Positions 35,924-47,026 of a DNA stretch of 64,000 bases are shown here, one piece after another. How positions within the stretch are numbered: the stretch's first letter is position 1; each line of letters starts with the position of its first letter. The translations under genes and the position numbers were made by a program. Origin of the DNA: Thamnaconus septentrionalis (Eukaryota > Chordata > Actinopteri > Tetraodontiformes > Monacanthidae); the NCBI GenBank assembly GCA_009823395.1, contig CM020520.1, positions 1,673,001 through 1,737,000 on the forward strand. Reading direction: 5' to 3'. The notes under the pieces were generated by a model that saw only the letters and a program-made list of their open reading frames with translations, ran no database searches and had not been told where the DNA came from.

Positions 35924-37653
35924 ATTTTTAATCAAGGAAATGTGAAAGGCAGCTGACCTGAACACAGTCATGCTCACAGGAGACCAGGAGACACAGACCA
36001 GTAGAACTGCCTCAGGTCTAGAGATTCAACCTGATGATGAAGGTCCTGCTGGTTCCGAGGCTGTTTTTTTCTCATTCTGAAGTAAAGATACAAATCTTGC
36101 AGCAGCCGATGATGCGATGGAGGGACTGACACATTTTTGTTTCATATGTTTTGTCACCTCACCACCCTTGTCTCCCTTGACACTCCCCTTGGTTGTGTCT
36201 CTGTCTCCAGACGCCTACAACGAGAACGACCTGATGCTCTACTGGAAGAACGGAAACGACTCCCTGAGGACAGACGAGATCGTCCTATCTCAGTTCTTCA
36301 TCGAGCACTTCCATGCCTCCAGTGGCCTGGCCTTCTACAGCAGCACTGGTGTGTGTGTGTGTGTGCGCGTGAGTGTGTGAGTGTGTGCGTGCGTCTATTT
36401 AGGCTGATTTAGTTCAACTTCATTAATAATATGGAATAATCATCTAATCATCATCCCTCCTTCTCTTGCTTCACCTCCTCCTCTTCCTCGATCTCTACCT
36501 CCTCCTCCTCCTTCTCTTCCTTCACCTCCTCTTCTTACACCTCCCCCTCTTCTCTTCTTCTTCCTCCTCTACCTGCCAGGCTGGTACAACCGCCTCTTCA
36601 TCAACTTCATCCTGCGGAGACACATCTTCTTCTTCATGCTGCAGACCTACTTCCCCACCATGCTGATGGTGGTCCTGTCCTGGGTCTCCTTCTGGATCGA
36701 CAGGAGGGCCGTCCCCGCTCGGGTCTCGTTGGGTGTGAACCTGCTCGTCTCACTCCAGTGTTTGGATGTTGGAATGAACTTTTCACAGTGTGAACATCTC
36801 ATCAGTCTCCTCCTCCTGCAGGTATCACCACAGTGCTCACCATGTCAACCATCATCACCGGAGTGTCCTCCTCCATGCCGCAGGTACATACTGCCCCCAT
36901 CAGGCCATCAGGGGTCACTTTCTGTCCGAGAAAATAAATAAATATTGACTGGATATTGATTGGATAGAAATTGGAACACAACGAGGGGTGTCTTCTGGGT
37001 GTGTGTTGTCCAGGTGTCCTATGTGAAAGCTGTGGATATCTACCTGTGGACCAGCTTCCTGTTTGTCTTCCTGTCCGTCATCGAATATGCAGCCGTCAAC
37101 TACTGCACCACTCTGGAGGAGATGAGGAAGATGAAGAGGGGGAAGGTCAGAGAGTAGAGTAGTCAGACTTGACTCGTTGGCTCGCTCTAGTGGCCAAACA
37201 GAGGCATTGCAGGAAGATTGTATGGATTGTGTGTTTAATTTTTGGAGGTTTAAATTGAACTTCCTGTATGAATGAGAAGTTCTAAGTGTGCTCAGATGTT
37301 CCAGAAGGTTCTGTTTGGACTCTCTGACTTTCTCTCCTCCTCTGCCTTAGATCCCGTCCACCTTCATGGCCAGCCAGGCGATGGCCTTCGACGGCTGCTT
37401 CCACGACAACGACATGGAGCTGACGCCGTTCTCGCGCATGCCCGTCGCCATGAACTCTGACCCCATCACCACGCCCAGCCAGACGTCTGACTTGCGGCCG
37501 GTGGAAGGCACCCGCCTGCGCCGCCAGCGCTCCATGAAGGAGAACGTGGACCTGCTGGTGACCAACAGCTACCTAATTGACTCGTACTCCCGCCTGGCCT
37601 TCCCTCTGTCCTACCTGCTCTTCAACACCATCTACTGGGGCCTCTACTCCTGA
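30181..37653 (+). CDS. gabrr3: GABA-A receptor subunit rho-3, complete
   Basis: Ten exons: 30181-30323, 32070-32182, 34687-34754, 35460-35683, 35801-35883, 36211-36348, 36580-36732, 36822-36883, 37014-37145 and 37351-37653. They give 472 codons plus TGA. Order of parts: signal peptide (about residues 1-22), basic linker, and the rho signature HDFAMRPGFGG. Then comes the extracellular ligand-binding domain with the Cys-loop CSMDFSSFPLDTQNC and M1 within HIFFFMLQTYFPTMLMVVLS. The M2 pore is PARVSLGITTVLTMSTIITG; M3 lies in AVDIYLWTSFLFVFLSVIEY, and M4 ends YLLFNTIYWGLYS at the C-terminus. It forms a GABA-gated chloride channel, known best in retina. The loop text ASQAMAFDGCFHD matches rho-3 rather than rho-1 or rho-2 as remembered. 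Exon 1 is CpG-rich. Dinucleotide repeats flank several splice sites; the donor of exon 6 (36349) is itself the start of a GT run. A teleost a/b copy was not resolved. Confidence 0.92.
30324..34686. other. gabrr3 introns 1 and 2
   Basis: Intron 1 (30324-32069) holds (TTC)n tracts at 30337-30375 and about 31691-31711, and ends in (GT)n. Intron 2 (32183-34686) holds (CA)n at 32341-32404, (GT)n with GA at 32640-32680, and (GT)n at 34001-34047. No additional exon or RNA gene recognised. Confidence 0.5.
32341..32404. repeat. (CA)n microsatellite
   Basis: A pure CA run of about 64 bases in gabrr3 intron 2. Confidence 0.92.
35351..35438. repeat. (TG)n microsatellite before gabrr3 exon 4
   Basis: A TG run of about 85 bases, one of the longest pure dinucleotide tracts here, ending about 20 bases before the exon 4 acceptor. 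Confidence 0.92.
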
Positions 37654-37982
37654 TTCACACACTCCACCACCTTACAGTGGTCTTCACAACGCTAAAGTTA
37701 CAGAGTTCTTCTCAACAAAAACTCTTCAGCGTGCTTGCACATTCTGACAGAGGACTGTCTGAGGACAGCAGGATGCATGCTGGGACTTGAAGAGATCACA
37801 AAGCAACAGTTACAACCACTGTGGACCGTGTGACACAGGACGTTGCTGAAATCATCATCGGATTATATAATCTTATTCAGCTATGAAATCACAGGCGCCG
37901 GGATGTTAACAGTGAATCTGTGTGTGCCACAGGAGCCATTCTGTTCTTTTTATATGTATAAGTGAATTTGTGGAATTTTAAA

Positions 37983-37988
37983 AATAAA
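37983..37988 (+). promoter_or_regulatory. Candidate gabrr3 poly(A) signal
   Basis: AATAAA about 330 bases after the gabrr3 stop, followed by T-rich and GT-rich sequence. Confidence 0.55.
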
Positions 37989-39116
37989 TTTTTCAAATAT
38001 ACACATTGTGTTTTCAACTAATCCTATTTCTTGTGTTCATGATTTCCTTAATGCAGGTTAAAATCCAGCAGTAATTTAGGACTTCAGTTTTCTTCTGTTT
38101 TTGGAAGAAAAAAAAACTTTACTTGATTACTAATAGTAATTAATTACTCTACACAGAACTGTCGTTTAATCTGACACTTTTAACAGGTATATATTTAATC
38201 TGTAGATATTAAATTTCCCCCATTTTGTTTGTTATATTTTGGATTTCCCTGTCAAATTTATGCATATTGAATATATGTCAGAAATTTCAAAATCTCTGAA
38301 TCTGTAATTAGCCGTGGATTTTTGAGTCGTTTAATTTTCAACGCTGATCAACACAAAGTAAAGTCCACGGTCACGTTATTGCACGCACAGTCAGTCAACC
38401 CCTGAACGCACCGCAGGCCCTCCCTGCAGGCCCTGAGCACACCTCAGTCGACAGTCAGTTGAGCACGTTTTGGACACCAACCATTCGCGAGTGACGCAAA
38501 AACATCTAGCACATTAAGAACAGCGAGTCAGACAGTAAGACAGTAAGTAAGAAAGCACTTTAAAATGTGGTTGTAGCATCTTCTGTTAGAGTTGACTTGA
38601 TGGAAAAGCGCTAACGGCTAACGTTGGCTGCTAATTGAACGCCCATATCAATGTCGTAGAACATGCTTAGCTAGCTAGCTAGCCTACTGAACCAGCCAGC
38701 GAGGCTGACGTCATTATTCAGAACTCGACCGCCGACGACTTCTTTTTCTTTTTTTAAGTTTGGGCATAATAAAATAAAATATAGCTATTGGCTTCACATT
38801 TTATTCACTGTTTGACTTTGCAAAGACAAAAAAAAAGATGGTGTGACGTCGCGTTATGGTCAAGCAACTTCAATTTTCCGTTTCAAAGGCCCGTGAAGCA
38901 GTATTCCAATAAGATTTACAGACAAGAAGAGCTGCTCCACCAAACACACCTTTTACCTACAAAACACACAAACGGCCTTATTCTTATTTCATAATCACAC
39001 TGTGAAATGTTGTTTTGACAGCATCAACAGACGTCATCAAACTGTCATCATGGGGGAGTTTACAGTTAGAGCGCCACCACCTGGTTGCATCTGCTGCTCT
39101 CAGGTATTGCTCACGG

Positions 39117-39175
<59 letters not shown>
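39117..39175. repeat. (GT)n microsatellite
   Basis: A GT run of about 58 bases upstream of larp4b. Confidence 0.9.
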
Positions 39176-39177
<2 letters not shown>

Positions 39178-39606
39178 TGAGTGATCTTTATCTGCTGCTC
39201 TCTGATTGGAATATAGATGGTGACCCCTCTTAAAGTGTAGCCTAACTGTGTCACGTGCTCTCTCACACACACTCACTCACTCACGCACGCACACACACAC
39301 ACACACACACACACTATATACACGTACATATAGAGTGCAGTGGAGGGTGTGTGGCCGGTGTTGAGTGGCAGGGACATGTGAGCCCCTCCATGCTTGCTAT
39401 TCTGGGCTGGGTGGGAGAGGCAGGCGTCGTGAGGGGCACCACGGGGTCTTTTCTCTTTCCTGCATGTGGCTGAGTCACCATGAGGAGCAGCTAATGCCTC
39501 TGTCCCATGTGAATTCCTGCTGTGTTTTGGCTCTAACGCTCTTGGTCTTGTGTGCCTCACCACCGCTCTCCTCCTCCTTCTCCCCGTCGTCCAGGCCGGT
39601 GAGAAG

Positions 39607-42600
39607 ATGGGCTGCTGCTTCAGTAAGGAGCTCAATGCTGCCGGCCTGCCCACCGAGAGTAGCGGCCTGCTGCAGCCCCCCCACCAGAGCGGCTCCAGCG
39701 ACACGGCAGAGAAGCTCAAGGCGCACATGATCGCCGCCGCTCAGCAGCACGTTTGCCTCGACGAAGAAAAAGAGGCGGCAGGGCGGACACTGCTGCCTGT
39801 GGATGAAAGTCGGCACCCGGATGGAGATCACAGCAAAGTTTCCTCCAAGGAGCTTAGCCACGCGGGCTTTCAAGTAGCTAGTACTGACGGCGAGAAGGAG
39901 AAGAAGGAGGAAGCTATTATTATCACCAGCAGCAGCAGCAGCACACATGGTGGACCCGACTACTACTTGGAGGTCAGACGGAAGAATGCTGAGCTGCGCT
40001 CCTCGTGGTTCCAGCAGCCACCTCCTCCTCTGCTCGAGCAGCAACAGCAGCAGCAGCAGCAGCAGCTCAACATCTGGCCTGGACCTGTTAATCTGCAGAG
40101 CAGCAACACGGTGAGTGAGAAGTCCAATGTTGCGCCGGGAGCCGAGGACGCTGAGGAGCTGTGTGTGGTGGCCACCACGCTGGGCCAGGGCTTCGAGACA
40201 CGAACACGCAGCTTCTACAGCATCTGCCCCATCGAGGCCGATGACCTTGAGCACGAGCAAACATCCGGAGCTATGCTGCCCACGGGCACGGCTGGGGTCA
40301 GCCAGGCCCTGGAGGACAACCCAGCTCCAGTGTTGTCCTCCACCGAGGGCTTGGCTCCATATGGGCTCACCAGCAAAGCTCCTCCACAGCGAGAAGACCT
40401 CATGAGTGTCTTTCTGCTCTCACCTTTTGGTCAGAACGACAGCCAGGAACCTCAGGTGATCTCGCAAAAACACCCTCAGAGGGAACATGAGCAGTCCAAA
40501 GGTCAATCTCCATTAATGTCACCTGCTGTAGAAGAAGAAGAAGGAGGAGGAAGATGTGAGAGTGTTGTTTCCTCAGAAGATCTTTTCAGAGGAGACAAAG
40601 TGAACCATGTGGACACTTACTTTGACTGTCTCCACCAGTCCAGACCAGCTTCCCAGCCGGCAGCTGCTCACACTCCTGCAGTAGACGCACACTCTGCTGC
40701 CTCTCAGCGTGATGTCGATCTCCAGTCTGGAGGTCAGGTTGAGGTGGTGTCAGCAGAACCTCCTCCACCGCAGGAAAAACTTCTGAGTGACACAGTGCCA
40801 TCTCCAGGAGGTCACACTGACAGCCAGCAGCCTCAGGTGGCTTCTCAGGAACATCCAGAAAGTGAACACAGCCAGGTTCCCTCAAACCGCCCCAATGAAT
40901 CTAAGCATCAGTACTTGGTGATGTCACACACACAGCAAGACTCGGGTGATCAGAGTGGCTCCTCAGAGGGACCCTCTTCTTGTGACCAGTGTGTGGAAGC
41001 TGACTTCAACTCTCTGCATGAGTCCAGAGAGTCTTCACATCCAGATGCTGTTCAGACTTCTGGGACGACTCTCTCACCTCTTACCTGTCTTCCCCCCTCG
41101 CCACCTCCCTCTCCTGACTCCACTGAGCCCTTTCAGTCTGACATCGACCAAACAACAGCCGTGGAGGAACTGTTGTCTCCATCTGGAGGTCACATCAAGG
41201 TGGTGACAGCAGATAAGCAGAGCAGCGAACTTCCTCCACAGCATGAGGACCTCCTGAGGGAACCCTCACCCTTGTTTGGTGTTCAGAGTGATGGTGAGTT
41301 ACCTCTGGTGACCTCTGAGGAACTTTGTGTGACACCTGAAGAGCCTCTGGCGACCTCTGAGGAACCTCATGCCAGTGAACATGGCCAGGTGCCTTTACAC
41401 AACTCCACGTGTACACACACTGAATCCAAGCGCCAGACTAATGTGATGTCACACACAGAAGAAGCTATTGAGGAGCCCACTCTCCCTGAGGATCTCCTCA
41501 GAGGAACCAAGGACAAACTTGTGGACCAGAGCAAGGAATTTGACTTTGACTGTCTTCATCAGTCAGAACTGTTTGCTCAGCCAGCAGCTCCTCAGGAACC
41601 TCAGGTGGCCTCCAAGGAACATCCTCAAGTTGAACATGGCCAGGCAGGAGCATGTGAGATGGCCGTTCCTTTAGAAGATGAGTCGGGCTCTTTGAACTGG
41701 TCCAGATCATTTCCCTCTGATCCAGATTCAGGTTCTGCTCCCACTGAGGTGGAGCTGTCTGGAGGTCAGGTCGCGGCAGGGGCAGCAGAGCAGAGCATCA
41801 TAGCTCCTTTGCATCCAGAGGACCTCCTGAAAGAACCCTCACCCATGCCAGGAGGTCAAATGAATGAGGAACCTCAGACCTCCCAGGATAGCGGCCAAAT
41901 GACTTCGCACAGGTCCAATGACTCAGAGTGTCAATCACGCAGAGAGGAAGAAGTGGCTGAGGAGCCTGATCCTCTCTCAGAGGATCTACTCAGAAGAGCT
42001 GAGGAGGAACTCCTGGCTCAGGTCCTGGAAGCTGATTTGGAATCCGAACCAAACTCACAGCCAGCAGAAGTTCTGACATGCGGACCAGACACCGACTCAG
42101 TAGCTCTTGCCCATCTTGACCTTAACCCAACATCTTCTGAGCAGGTGGTGTCTTCTTCTCCATCTGGAGGAAAGGTTGAGGAGGTGGAGAGCAGCTGTGC
42201 GAGCCTGTGCATAAACCACAGTGTCGCCTCAGACGTGACCCTCACTGAGGTCTCCTCAGTCTACAGCACCTCTGCAGAGTGGCCTCCTGCTGGTGTCTCC
42301 ATCACACCTGATGACGCTCTGAACCAGCCGACGTCCGGAATGAGTGCGTGTCCACCACAGAGAGCAGATCTGCACCCAGAGTTCACCGAAGGAGAGCAGA
42401 GCCAGGCTAAGCAGCTTCACCTTCACACTTCTGACCTGGACGATGAGTGTGGAGGGGTTATGGGCCTGGAGAGCAGTAGGAGCAGCAGCCACGTGCAGGG
42501 AGGTGACCCTCACCTGGAGATGATCTCTGAGCTCTGTGTCCAGGCCGTCGCTATCAAAGATCTCGCCCAAGACCCAGAGGACCCACCGAGTGCCACTCAG

Positions 42601-44498
42601 AGGTCCTCCGACCACCAGCACCAGTCTCCTACAGGATCTTCTGAGGACATTGAGCACAGTGTTGGTCTAGAGAGCGATGAATCTGAGAGAGGACCTGCAG
42701 GACAACCTGAGGAGAACCCGTCAGAGGTTTGTGATGCCCCTCAGGAGCACAAACCTGCAGACTGGACAGAAAGGCAGCAACCTACAACCAATTATTCCCC
42801 CGATGCAGCTGATCCATCAGACCGCCACCTGCAGCCCGTCTGTCTCCATCCTCACAGAGACTCTGACGGAGTCGGATCAGATCAGGTGGAGGTGGATCAT
42901 CAGACCGGTTCCATCTGCTCTCCACTGCTCCTGGAGCTCCCGGATGATTCCATCTGTCCTAGGGAGGAGGTCCTGGGCTGCTGCATGAACTCAGATGTTC
43001 CCGCTGTGGACTTGTGTCAGGTGGACACTCACGCCTCCACTCCGTCCTACCAGATCCATTCGGACTGCCAGGATCAGATGGCGGCGGTGTCAGCCGACGA
43101 AGGAGGGATCAGGGAGATGGTGTCGGAGCTGCTGGGCGAGGAGTCCGATTCCTCCCCCTGCCTCCGCCACCCGCAGCCCTGGATCCGTCTGGGCCTGGAG
43201 GGCAGCGGGGTGGGCTGGGCCCAGGGAGCGGCGCAGGGCCAGGACGACAGCGGGCGGCGCAGCAGCGAGGCCGACGGAGACCTGGAGCACATTCCCACCC
43301 TGGTGACGGAGCTTCAGCCCTCCATGGCCCTGCTGGGGGCCTACCCCTACAGCACTGTGCTGCCCCAGGGGGCCTGCGTGTGGGAGTGGCATTCCCAGCA
43401 GCCCCAGCATGTGAGTCACCCCCCGCTACGTGTCGGCCAATCACATGTGAGAGAAAAAAAAACATGTCGATGAGACGATATTAGATGAGAAGAAGAAGAA
43501 AAAAAAAGGACATTGTGTGTGCTGTTGTTGTTCCAGGGGCCAGTTGACCCCACCTGCCTCAACCCCGACGCCGAGGTCTGGACCAGCTCCCACCTGACCC
43601 TGGACGGCTCTGGCCCTGCCTACCTGCAGCCCGAGCAGCTGTGGACTCACTTCTCTGACGCCCTGACTGGCCCTGAAGGTAACCTCGTCCTCAGGTCTCC
43701 ACACGCTCGATCTTTGTTCAGCTCCAATCAATGGCTGGTGTTGGTGTTCAGGGTTCGTGCCGGAGTTTGACCCCCAGAGCTCCTTGCTGACGAAGGCGGC
43801 GACCCTGACGGATGGGGAGGCAGAGTCTGATGGCAGGCTGTCGTCTCCTGGAGTGTGTGGCGAGCTTGGCCACCCTGCGGTTTCAGGTATCAGACGAGCC
43901 TCGGCGTCCTCGCTGGTTCCGATTGTTCACGGCTTCAAGGTTGCTCTGTGTGGGTTTCAGATGAGACGGGACAGCAGCTGAGGACGGTGCTGGAGTCCTG
44001 CCTCACCAGGTGACCTCACCTAGAGCGACAACCCAAACACACTCAACCCCACTCTGTCTAACCGCCAGTGTGTTGTTGTTTCCCCTGTCTTGGTGCCTGG
44101 CGCCCTCTGGCTGTTAGAGAGTGCCTCAGCAGCGACCTCTACCTCATCTCCCAGATGGACGGCGACCAGTACGTGTCCATCCAGACTCTGGCCAGCCTGG
44201 ACAAAGTCAAGAGCATCAGCACCGACCTGGAGCTCATCTCCGACATTATCAAGTGTGGGTGTTGCACTTTTGAAAGTCGCCTCAGATGGTGTTTTTATAA
44301 GTCATTAGTCTCGGCAGGATGTTGTGGATGAGCACGCTCACCAGGGTTCCGCTTTCATCCTCAATCTCTCCTCTGATTGGCCCGCAGCGCTGCCGCAGGT
44401 CCAGGTGTCTCCGTGTGGACAGAAGGTCCGGCCCACTCAGAGCCGATGCGTCATCATCCTGCGTGAGGTCCCAGACAGCACGCCTACAAAGGAAAGAC

Positions 44499-44529
<31 letters not shown>

Positions 44530-45883
44530 CTTCTTCTTCTTCTTCTTCTTCTTCTTCTTCTTCTTCTTCTTCTTCTTCTTCTTCTTCTTCTTCTTCTTCT
44601 TCTTCTTCTTCTTCTTCTTCTTCTTCTTCTTCTTCTTCTTCTTCTTCTTCTTCTTCTTCTTCTTCTTCTTCTTCTTCTTCTTCTCCTTCTCCTCCTCCTC
44701 CTCCTCCTCCTCCTCCTCCTCCTCCTCCTCCTCCTCCTCCTCCTCCTCCTCTCCACTATCTTGCCTGACAGTGTTGTGTCCTCCACAGGAGGTGGAGGCT
44801 CTCTTCAGCGGGGACGACCTGCCCCAGTTCCTGAGCTGTGAGTCGGTCAACAACAACAACTGGTTCATCACTTTCAAATCGGAGGCAGACGCTCAGCAGG
44901 TTTTGTAAAAAAAAAAAAAAAGAGAAAAAAAAGAAGAACAATTAAATGTGTGGTGTGGTCTAGAGGTAGAGAACATGACGCCGCTTCTCGTCCTTTTAGG
45001 CCTACAGGTACCTGAGGGAGGAGGTGCGGGAGTTCCAGGGGAAGCCCATCATGGTGAGGATCAAGGCCCAGACCATGGCTGTCAGCTCCTTCGCCCCCCA
45101 GAACGGGCCCCAGCCCGCCCAGCTGGGCGGCGACACCTACAGGTCCTACCTGCCAGGAGCCTCCTACCAGCAGCCCCGCCCACCCCAGGTCACCCCACAG
45201 CAGCTGTGTGACTTCCCCGCCAGCGAGGTGTGGGCTTCAGGGTACCCAGAGTGCTCAGAGGTAGGAGAGACCTCAACACAGAGGTCAGCTCACCTTGGTG
45301 GTGGTCACGCAGCTCTTCTTCCTCTTCTTCTTCTTCTTCTTCATTCTTTTTCACATTTTTAACGATTGTATCAGGCTCACTATGTTTTTATTTTTTATTT
45401 TCACCAATGTTTTTAGTTCTTTTAATCAAAATTTTACAATCACGGAACTTATTTATTGTACAGGTTACTACAGAAACAGAAACATTCTGTGTGCTGTTTT
45501 AAACAATGAATTTTCCTTTTCTCAAACATTGAACAATTAAAGCTTTCTGTTGGCTTTTATTTGATTGTTTTTGTGTTATGTGCAGAATTTTCAGTTTTTT
45601 TGGCGGAAATAACGTGTGATTGTAAAAATCAAAACTTCTTCTTCTTCTTCTTCTTCTTCTCTCCAGCAGCCTTTGGCCTTGATGGGCGACTTCCTAAATG
45701 GCTGTCAGACCTCGTCCAGCTTCAAAGCGACCAGACAGAGGTAGATCCTCACCATCACGTCCTTCTGAGACGTCTGTCAGTGCCAATCATCGCCTCTTCA
45801 CCTTCCCCTCCAGGAGAGGATCACGCTGGGCCAACTGTGGAGACCACCGTCAGGGCCCTCACACCGACTTTCCCCACCCCCCA

Positions 45884-45918
<35 letters not shown>

Positions 45919-47026
45919 CCCCTCTATGAGGTCGGGCCGAGGGAGAGCCAGGGGCAACCTGCACCGTGAGGGCAGGAGAGGGAACGGCAACACACCTGCA
46001 TCAGGGAGGTAAATAATCTAAAATCAAAACTATTGTGTGTGTTTTTTTGTTAGTTTGTTTTAATGTTGTGGCTCCTGCAGGAGAGGAGGCCTGAACCAGA
46101 GGAGGAGAGACAACCCTCGGACCACCGGCACCAAGCAGCAGGTGAGCCACTGCCGCTGTCCCTCACTCACTGCGTGGAAAAGAAACACACTCTAATATAT
46201 GTTCTGGCTTCTCATTGTGTGTCTTTGTGTAGAACGAGGCGGGTGTTCGCCAGCCGTCTCCCGATCTTGAGCTCAACCTGAGCAGCTTCCCTCCTCTCCC
46301 CCCGTCGAACGCTGCCGTCACGCTGGCGCCACCTCCAGCTGAGCACGAGGATCTCAAGTCAACTGCACTGGTAACTCACACATACACACAGCATCCATCC
46401 ATCCATCCGTCCAGTGAATATTGTCCACTGAAACTGCTTCCTGTCACTCAGGCTTCAGTCGACAGCAGCAGTCCGCAGGCATCACCAGAGAGTCAGCCGG
46501 CCAATCAGCAGTCAGTATCTGTGTCCTTTCCACCTCAATGTTTATTATTTTTGTCAACTGACTGACTGACAGCAAAGTGGCACTAGTCACACTTTGTTGT
46601 GTTTGGCTTCTACAGGATGGAAATGAGCAGCGGTGACACTCAGGCCCCGCCCCAACAGGAAGCAGTAAGACCTGATTTCCTGTCAACCAGAGGATTTCAC
46701 GTCCTTCTTTAGCAGCTATTGTCCTCGTTGTTTCTATATATACATCCACACACATCACACTGCCTTGTTTTATTAAAATGCATCTGCCTTCGTATGCTAA
46801 TTTTTATTGTGTGATAATGAAAAATGATGTCAAGACTTACACTGACTTACGCTCTGCTCTGATTGGACAGGGCTCCAGCAGGATGAGTTACGCCCACATC
46901 TGCCAAAGGAAATCACCTAGTCTGCCATCACAGCCGCCGCCATCTGCAGACCACACCCCCTTCTACCCAGGCCACAAATCCACTCAAGAAACAGCGCCCC
47001 CTAGGGCTGGAGGAACAGATGCCTAG
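39607..47026 (+). CDS. larp4b: La-related protein 4B with a giant N-terminal extension
   Basis: Fifteen coding exons: 39607-43410, 43537-43678, 43752-43886, 43961-44009, 44118-44254, 44388-44491, 44789-44899, 45000-45260, 45667-45740, 45814-46008, 46081-46141, 46233-46370, 46452-46510, 46616-46664 and 46871-47026. They join to 1,824 codons plus TAG, against about 740 in human LARP4B. The common LARP4 part begins in exon 2 with the PAM2w-type motif LNPDAEVW (poly(A)-binding protein contact in the family). It continues with the La motif ([14 protein letters not shown]), an RRM from [10 protein letters not shown] to KPIMVRIKA, a Gln/Arg-Gly region, SSFPPLP, and the late motif [10 protein letters not shown]. 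The family binds mRNA poly(A)/AU-rich sequence and stabilises mRNA. Exon 1 alone adds 1,268 residues starting MGCCFSKEL, a plausible myristoylation plus palmitoylation header. The exon 6 donor is not GT. Its position upstream of dip2c on the same strand matches LARP4B-DIP2C. A separate gene for exon 1 is the main alternative. Confidence 0.8.
40378..42170 (+). repeat. Four diverged internal protein repeats in the giant larp4b exon
   Basis: Units start near 40378, 40759, 41230 and 41803 (residues 258, 385, 542, 733), all in the same frame. Each opens with a version of [16 protein letters not shown], then an [14 protein letters not shown] and EHGQ segment, then (EDLLRG in three) and an FDCLHQS-like segment in the first three, and closes near SGGQVEVV. 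Unit length varies from about 380 to 575 bases. The region is acidic, rich in Ser, Pro, Glu and Gln, and should be disordered. Confidence 0.7.
44500..44752. repeat. (TTC)n-(TCC)n tract filling larp4b intron 6
   Basis: About 61 TTC triplets (44501-44683) followed by about 20 TCC triplets. On the plus strand it is an extreme pyrimidine tract between exons 6 and 7. Confidence 0.95.

Larger units (their letters stand above)
37654..39606. other. gabrr3 3' UTR, intergenic DNA and likely larp4b promoter
   Basis: The gabrr3 3' UTR should end soon after AATAAA at 37983. The rest is AT-rich, with a GCTAGCTAGCTAGC palindromic stretch at about 38668-38682 and (GT)n at 39117-39175. A non-coding larp4b 5' exon is expected upstream of the acceptor at 39593-39594. 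A possible donor ACA|GTAAGT near 38543 could end it, but I cannot prove this. Confidence 0.4.

Noticed and set aside
39475..40260. Minus-strand open frame of 261 codons
   Set aside because: It is antisense to the giant larp4b exon and consists of translated complement of Gln/Ser-coding triplets. No splice or start support.
44437..44877. Minus-strand poly-Lys/poly-Glu and poly-Arg frames
   Set aside because: Translation of the complement of the (TTC)n/(TCC)n intron tract.
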